Part shown: positions 5,697-8,384 of the stretch, piece by piece
How positions within the stretch are numbered: the stretch's first letter is position 1
How the letters are laid out: each line of letters starts with the position of its first letter
NCBI GenBank assembly: GCA_964361885.1
Contig: CAYICL010000031.1
Location: forward strand, 1 to 8,384
Reading direction: 5' to 3'
DNA from: CAYICL01 sp964361885
Lineage (GTDB): Bacteria; Patescibacteriota; Microgenomatia; UBA1400; CG1-02-47-37
DNA length: 8,384 bases
Notes under the pieces: model-generated
Told to the model about the DNA's origin: nothing
The model's database searches: none
What the model saw: only the letters and a program-made list of their open reading frames with translations
Position numbers and translations under genes: made by a program

Positions 5697-5976
5697 AACG
5701 GTTAACCTCCTTTTTATTAGCCGCTCTGGCTGAAATAATTCTGATTTTTTTAGCTCTAATTGTAAAAACGACTAATAAAATCTTTTTTGTTGATATTTCG
5801 CCGATTAAAAGATATCTTTCTTCTTTTTGAAAGTGCTTAAAATCTCTCAAAACAATCGCTTTCTCATCTAAAAAAGCTTCTTCTGCCTGATTGGACGTAA
5901 TCCCATGCTTGAGATAACTTTTATCAATATTGGCCTTATCCCAATCAAAGTGTCTTTGCTTATCCAATTTCAGCAT
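5680..5976 (-). CDS. brnT: BrnT-family toxin (ribonuclease)
   Basis: A 98-aa protein beginning MLKLDKQRHFDWD. Family features: the N-terminal FDWDKANIDKSYLKHGI, the middle EERYLLIGEISTKKILLVVFT strands, and the C-terminal KIRIISARAANKKEVNRY, as in BrnT (RelE-like fold) toxins. Known members cut RNA and stop translation until neutralised by BrnA. Length fits the family (about 90-100 aa). A longer frame to TTG 6012 exists, but that TTG is the first triplet of a perfect TTGACA -35 box whose -10 lies 7 nt before ATG 5976, so the shorter start is chosen. No Shine-Dalgarno precedes it. It overlaps the antitoxin gene by 17 nt, which implies coupled expression. Confidence 0.9.
   Translation of the reverse strand: MLKLDKQRHFDWDKANIDKSYLKHGITSNQAEEAFLDEKAIVLRDFKHFQKEERYLLIGEISTKKILLVVFTIRAKKIRIISARAANKKEVNRYVQTI
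5706..5711 (-). promoter_or_regulatory. Strong Shine-Dalgarno of the antitoxin gene
   Basis: AGGAGG on the minus strand, 9 nt before ATG 5696 and inside the toxin coding sequence. It stands out because the other genes here lack one. This would let the antitoxin be translated more efficiently than the toxin from the same mRNA. Confidence 0.75.
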
Positions 5977-5983
5977 TGTATTT

Positions 5984-6012
5984 ATTTTATAAATACATTT
6001 CCTTTTTGTCAA
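5984..6012 (-). promoter_or_regulatory. Promoter of the brnT-brnA operon
   Basis: On the minus strand TTGACA (6007-6012, perfect) is followed by 17 nt and TAAAAT (5984-5989, 5 of 6). The -10 ends 7 nt before ATG 5976, so the toxin mRNA should be leaderless. Autorepression by the ribbon-helix-helix antitoxin would be expected here; no clear palindromic operator was identified. Confidence 0.65.
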
Positions 6013-6071
6013 GCCCTAACTATAACTGACAAGGACGCCGTTAACCGTTCCATATATTAGGTATTCTACCC

Positions 6072-6740
6072 TTAAATCTCTTTTGGTTCAGCAATGATCA
6101 AAAGCCGCTTCCAGGTCGTTCCCGGCGGCCAGCAAGTCTGCAAAATTAATTTTTCTTTGCTCTCTACATTGGTAATGTCCGTAATATCGGTCGGATCAAC
6201 CATCTTTTTCTCTGTCACAATATAGTCAAACTCTTCCCCTTTATAATACGCTTTAATTAAATCCCCCTTCTCCAGTTTTTTCAGTAAGTAAAACACCGCG
6301 TTAAACCGGGCCACATTAAAGCTGGTATCGGTTGAGTGGCCGAAGATATAGATTGCGCCTGGTTCGCCCGGCACCGCTGTTCCGGCCGCGTGCGCCACTC
6401 CGCCTTTTTCTCTTAATGCTTTTTTATATATCTCTGCCACTTCCGGATTAACGTTCTCCGTCACCGTGACATTAGCAAAGATTTTGGGAATCACCAAGCC
6501 AAACTCAATTGAAGCCGGGGTAATTACTTGAGTTATCCCTGGCTCATCCCCGGCGATGGAATACATTAAACTGCTAAAACCTGTCGTCGGCTTACCGCTC
6601 TGCTGTTTTTTCACCTGATCTTGGTACTTGGCTTCAACAAACAAGCTCGGGCCAAAAATCCAGGCTAAAACCGATACTGCCGTTATCAGACCTATATTTA
6701 TCGACCAAAAGATGATTTTTTTCTTTTTAACCGGATCCAT
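6072..6740 (-). CDS. Sortase
   Basis: A 222-aa membrane-anchored sortase, the transpeptidase that cuts a surface protein at its LPXTG-like signal and joins it to the cell surface or to another subunit. A basic N-terminus MDPVKKKK precedes one membrane helix (about 9-30). The catalytic triad is visible: His135 in YIFGHSTDT, Cys203 in LQTCWPPGTTWKR and Arg212 nine residues later. A segment before the His (GAIYIFGHS) and a beta-hairpin (FDYIVTEKKMVDPTDITDI) fit the sortase barrel. It starts one base after the stop of the sorted surface protein (TAA-T-ATG) with no Shine-Dalgarno, so translation is probably by termination-reinitiation, giving enzyme and substrate together. The C-terminal 42 residues are nearly the same as those of the partial sortase at the right edge. 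The sortase class cannot be settled by eye. Confidence 0.93.
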   Translation of the reverse strand: MDPVKKKKIIFWSINIGLITAVSVLAWIFGPSLFVEAKYQDQVKKQQSGKPTTGFSSLMYSIAGDEPGITQVITPASIEFGLVIPKIFANVTVTENVNPEVAEIYKKALREKGGVAHAAGTAVPGEPGAIYIFGHSTDTSFNVARFNAVFYLLKKLEKGDLIKAYYKGEEFDYIVTEKKMVDPTDITDITNVESKEKLILQTCWPPGTTWKRLLIIAEPKEI

Positions 6741-6741
6741 A

Positions 6742-8238
6742 TTAAAACTTAATTAATAATCTGACGGTTAACAACACCAAACCCACACCGGCTGCTCCTA
6801 CCGTCAACCAGGTTGGCGAACCTGTGTCCGGCTGTTTAGGTGGAAAACTGGCTGCCGGGCTTGGGCTGGGCGACGGTGATTCTCCACCGCTTTGCTCCCA
6901 GTTACCAAAAGCAAAACCATATAGTTTCGCCTCGCTTAAAGTTTTGGTTTGAGTTTTATCAGTCGTTACCTCCCAACCGGATTGTTCTATCTCCTCAACT
7001 GTGACCTCTCTGCCCTTAGCCACTTTAATTATCTGTCCCAACCCGGTACTGGCATTAGTCTTATAACCGGTTACCCACTCTCCGTCGCCAATCTTATACT
7101 TAAACTCCCATTCTTTTTCTGTACTGGCTTCATCACTATCCAACTCGCCATTGTTGTTTTTATCATTAAACTTTCTGATTCTAAAACTGGCCTTATCCGG
7201 ACTCGCTGACGGTGACGGAGACGCTCCCAGCCAGTGATTACCAAAAAGAATCGCGTAATTTTTAGCCTCGGTTAAAGTCACAATTTTTGTCTTGGTCTTA
7301 GGCTCAGTCTGTTTCCAATTCTTTTTAGCCACCTCCTCAACCGTTATCTTGCTCCCCTTATCCACCACAATCTTTTCCGACAGACCGCTCTTGGCAGCCG
7401 TTTTAATCGCTACTAACTCTCTCTCCCCAACTTTATATTTAAACACCCATTCTTTCCCTGTGCTGGCTTCTTTCTTTTTATCTCTGACCCCATTCCCATC
7501 TTTATCATTATACTTAAGGATTCTAAAACAGGCTTTTCCCGCCGGACATTTCGGCGCCGGTGACGGTGACGGTGACACTTTTGGTGAAGGTGATGGTGAC
7601 ACTCCTGGCGACGGACTACCAGTCGGTTTAACCGCAAAAATCAGTAAAAAGTCGCTGTAATCAAGTGGATTAGCCGCGGGTTTAAACCACTGATCCCACG
7701 CTTCCCAGCACCGGGCTTGAGCGATTTTTTGGCCATTCTCTCTGGCTTTTTGTAACTTAGCAGTCACATCAATCGTGCCGCACTTTTTATTAGTCACCGG
7801 CTTAAAACCTACCGGCTGGTCGAATGGATGACCACTTTTCGGATAATTCCAAATTGCATACCTCTTTTCCGTATCAGCCTTAACCGGCCAATCTGACTCT
7901 TTTTTCTTCTCCCCTAGCCCATTTAACTGAAAATCTTCCTTATCAACCTTTAACTTAGTCCAGAACCTTAACAGAGTCCTTAGACCTGGGGTTTCTTTTA
8001 ATTGCCAATAATAAATAAAGACTTTACCTGCTTGGGGAAATGTAACCGTATTTTCTATCCAGCCAGACTTCGCTCCCTCAGTCCCCACCTGGGCTATTCC
8101 CACTTCTTGCCCCTTTTTCTGGCTAGTGCTATAACTCCGCCATGAATAACCTAAACTCACCGCACCCACCAAAGCCGCTACTCCCAACCACTTGCTCCAC
8201 TGGAAAAACTTTACCCAAGCTTTCTTATTAAACCTCAT
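6742..8238 (-). CDS. Sortase-anchored surface protein with two SdrD-B-like domains
   Basis: A 498-aa predicted surface protein. Residues about 17-33 are a hydrophobic signal/anchor after a basic N-terminus. Residues about 34-200 are an unrecognised Trp-rich domain with two cysteines (KKCGTID, ARCWEAW) that could form a disulfide. A Ser-Pro linker follows (about 203-228). Two tandem related domains span about 232-338 (FRILKYNDKDGNGVRD ... AILFGN) and 350-448 (FRIRKFNDKNNNGELD ... GFAFGN). Each opens with a Ca-binding-type acidic loop and matches the SdrD B / collagen-binding B-like fold used as stalks. A second Ser-Pro linker precedes KQPDTG (469-473 for QPDTG), a hydrophobic helix (about 476-494) and a basic tail RLLIKF: a C-terminal sorting signal with Gln in place of Leu. 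It lies between two sortase genes in one operon-like array. Role (adhesin, pilin-like subunit or stalk) is unknown. Confidence 0.88.
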   Translation of the reverse strand: MRFNKKAWVKFFQWSKWLGVAALVGAVSLGYSWRSYSTSQKKGQEVGIAQVGTEGAKSGWIENTVTFPQAGKVFIYYWQLKETPGLRTLLRFWTKLKVDKEDFQLNGLGEKKKESDWPVKADTEKRYAIWNYPKSGHPFDQPVGFKPVTNKKCGTIDVTAKLQKARENGQKIAQARCWEAWDQWFKPAANPLDYSDFLLIFAVKPTGSPSPGVSPSPSPKVSPSPSPAPKCPAGKACFRILKYNDKDGNGVRDKKKEASTGKEWVFKYKVGERELVAIKTAAKSGLSEKIVVDKGSKITVEEVAKKNWKQTEPKTKTKIVTLTEAKNYAILFGNHWLGASPSPSASPDKASFRIRKFNDKNNNGELDSDEASTEKEWEFKYKIGDGEWVTGYKTNASTGLGQIIKVAKGREVTVEEIEQSGWEVTTDKTQTKTLSEAKLYGFAFGNWEQSGGESPSPSPSPAASFPPKQPDTGSPTWLTVGAAGVGLVLLTVRLLIKF

Positions 8239-8249
8239 ATATTAATATC

Positions 8250-8278
8250 ATGCTATCAAACTTCTTTTGGCTTGGCAA
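8250..8278 (-). promoter_or_regulatory. Candidate promoter of the sorted surface protein
   Basis: On the minus strand TTGCCA (8273-8278, 5 of 6), a 17-nt spacer ending TGA, then TAGCAT (8250-8255, 4 of 6, extended -10 by the TG). It ends 11 nt before ATG 8238. The -35 is within the end of the upstream sortase gene and the -10 directly follows its stop. It is moderate in strength; read-through from the upstream gene is equally possible. Confidence 0.4.
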
Positions 8279-8384
8279 TAATCAGTAGTCTTTTCCAGGT
8301 CGTTCCCGGCGGCCAACAGGTTTGCAACACCAATCTTTCTTTATTCTCTACATTAATAATGTCAGTAATATCCGTTGCCGCAAC
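8256..8384 (-). CDS. Second sortase, C-terminal end (partial)
   Basis: The minus-strand frame enters from the right edge and ends at TGA 8256-8258, giving 42 residues. They contain the catalytic Cys in VLQTCWPPGTTWKR and the Arg nine residues further on. About three quarters or more of the visible residues match the C-terminus of the sortase at 6072-6740, including an identical block around LQTCWPPGTTWKRLLIIA, and the DNA is also closely similar. The two are therefore paralogues, probably from tandem duplication, on either side of one surface-protein gene. It ends 17 nt before ATG 8238 of that gene. The N-terminal part, including the catalytic His, is outside the window. Confidence 0.9.
   Translation of the reverse strand, partial: VAATDITDIINVENKERLVLQTCWPPGTTWKRLLIIAKPKEV

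Noticed and set aside
5977..6012. Upstream extension of brnT to a TTG start at 6012 (12 extra residues)
   Set aside because: The TTG is part of a perfect TTGACA -35 box with TAAAAT 17 nt later; transcription would start at ATG 5976, and that start gives the usual BrnT length.
6013..6071. A terminator between the sortase and the toxin operon
   Set aside because: Only a GTTAAC palindrome and a short GGTA-GAA-TACC hairpin are seen, with no T run; support is insufficient.
7292..7660. An open frame of 122 aa opposite the surface protein, with Gly-Asp repeats
   Set aside because: It is the antisense reading of the Ser-Pro linker and SdrD-like domain; the repeats follow from the PSPSP codons.
4299..8384. 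Possible use of a recoded TGA (as in some CPR lineages)
   Set aside because: TGA ends the M23 gene and the partial sortase exactly at family C-termini, and no gene here has internal TGA.

Overview
The window looks like a piece of a small-genome bacterium of the Candidate Phyla Radiation (Patescibacteria, perhaps Microgenomates-like). This is inferred from several traits seen together: an O-antigen-ligase-like protein fused to TPRs, sortase/LPXTG-type pairs with Ser-Pro linkers, short dispersed palindromes that are translated inside proteins (VGSQPT, RQAQD), and start codons lying almost directly behind -10 boxes. TGA is used as a normal stop (M23 gene and the partial sortase), so the genetic code is standard. 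One run of exactly 100 N (2698-2797) is an assembly gap inside obg.

Layout. 1-187 (+) is the 3' end of an unrecognised gene. 293-2365 (+) is a polytopic Wzy/WaaL-like protein with a TPR and proline-rich tail, driven by a clear promoter. 2370-2440 holds two back-to-back hairpins. 2440-2511 (-) is tRNA-Ala(CGC), whose first 15 nt are also the last codons and stop of obg (2497-3538, -). obg diverges from a REP-associated tyrosine transposase (RAYT, 3595-4260, +). Three identical copies of a 17-nt REP hairpin lie in and around the RAYT: one is its promoter spacer, one is translated inside the protein, and one sits after its stop. 4299-5417 (-) is a membrane-anchored LysM/M23 peptidase. 5430-5976 (-) is a BrnT/BrnA-type toxin-antitoxin pair. 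6072-8384 (-) is a cell-surface locus: the end of one sortase, a 498-aa sorted surface protein with two SdrD-B-like domains, and a second, closely related sortase.

How the parts fit. Most of the region serves the cell envelope: glycan polymerisation or ligation, peptidoglycan remodelling, and covalent surface display. Obg and tRNA-Ala are the housekeeping component, and the toxin-antitoxin pair and RAYT/REP set are the mobile or selfish component. A recurring feature is that the -10 box ends 6-9 nt before the start codon for five genes (11 nt for a sixth), which predicts leaderless or nearly leaderless mRNAs. The only strong Shine-Dalgarno sequence seen belongs to the antitoxin, an internal gene of its operon.
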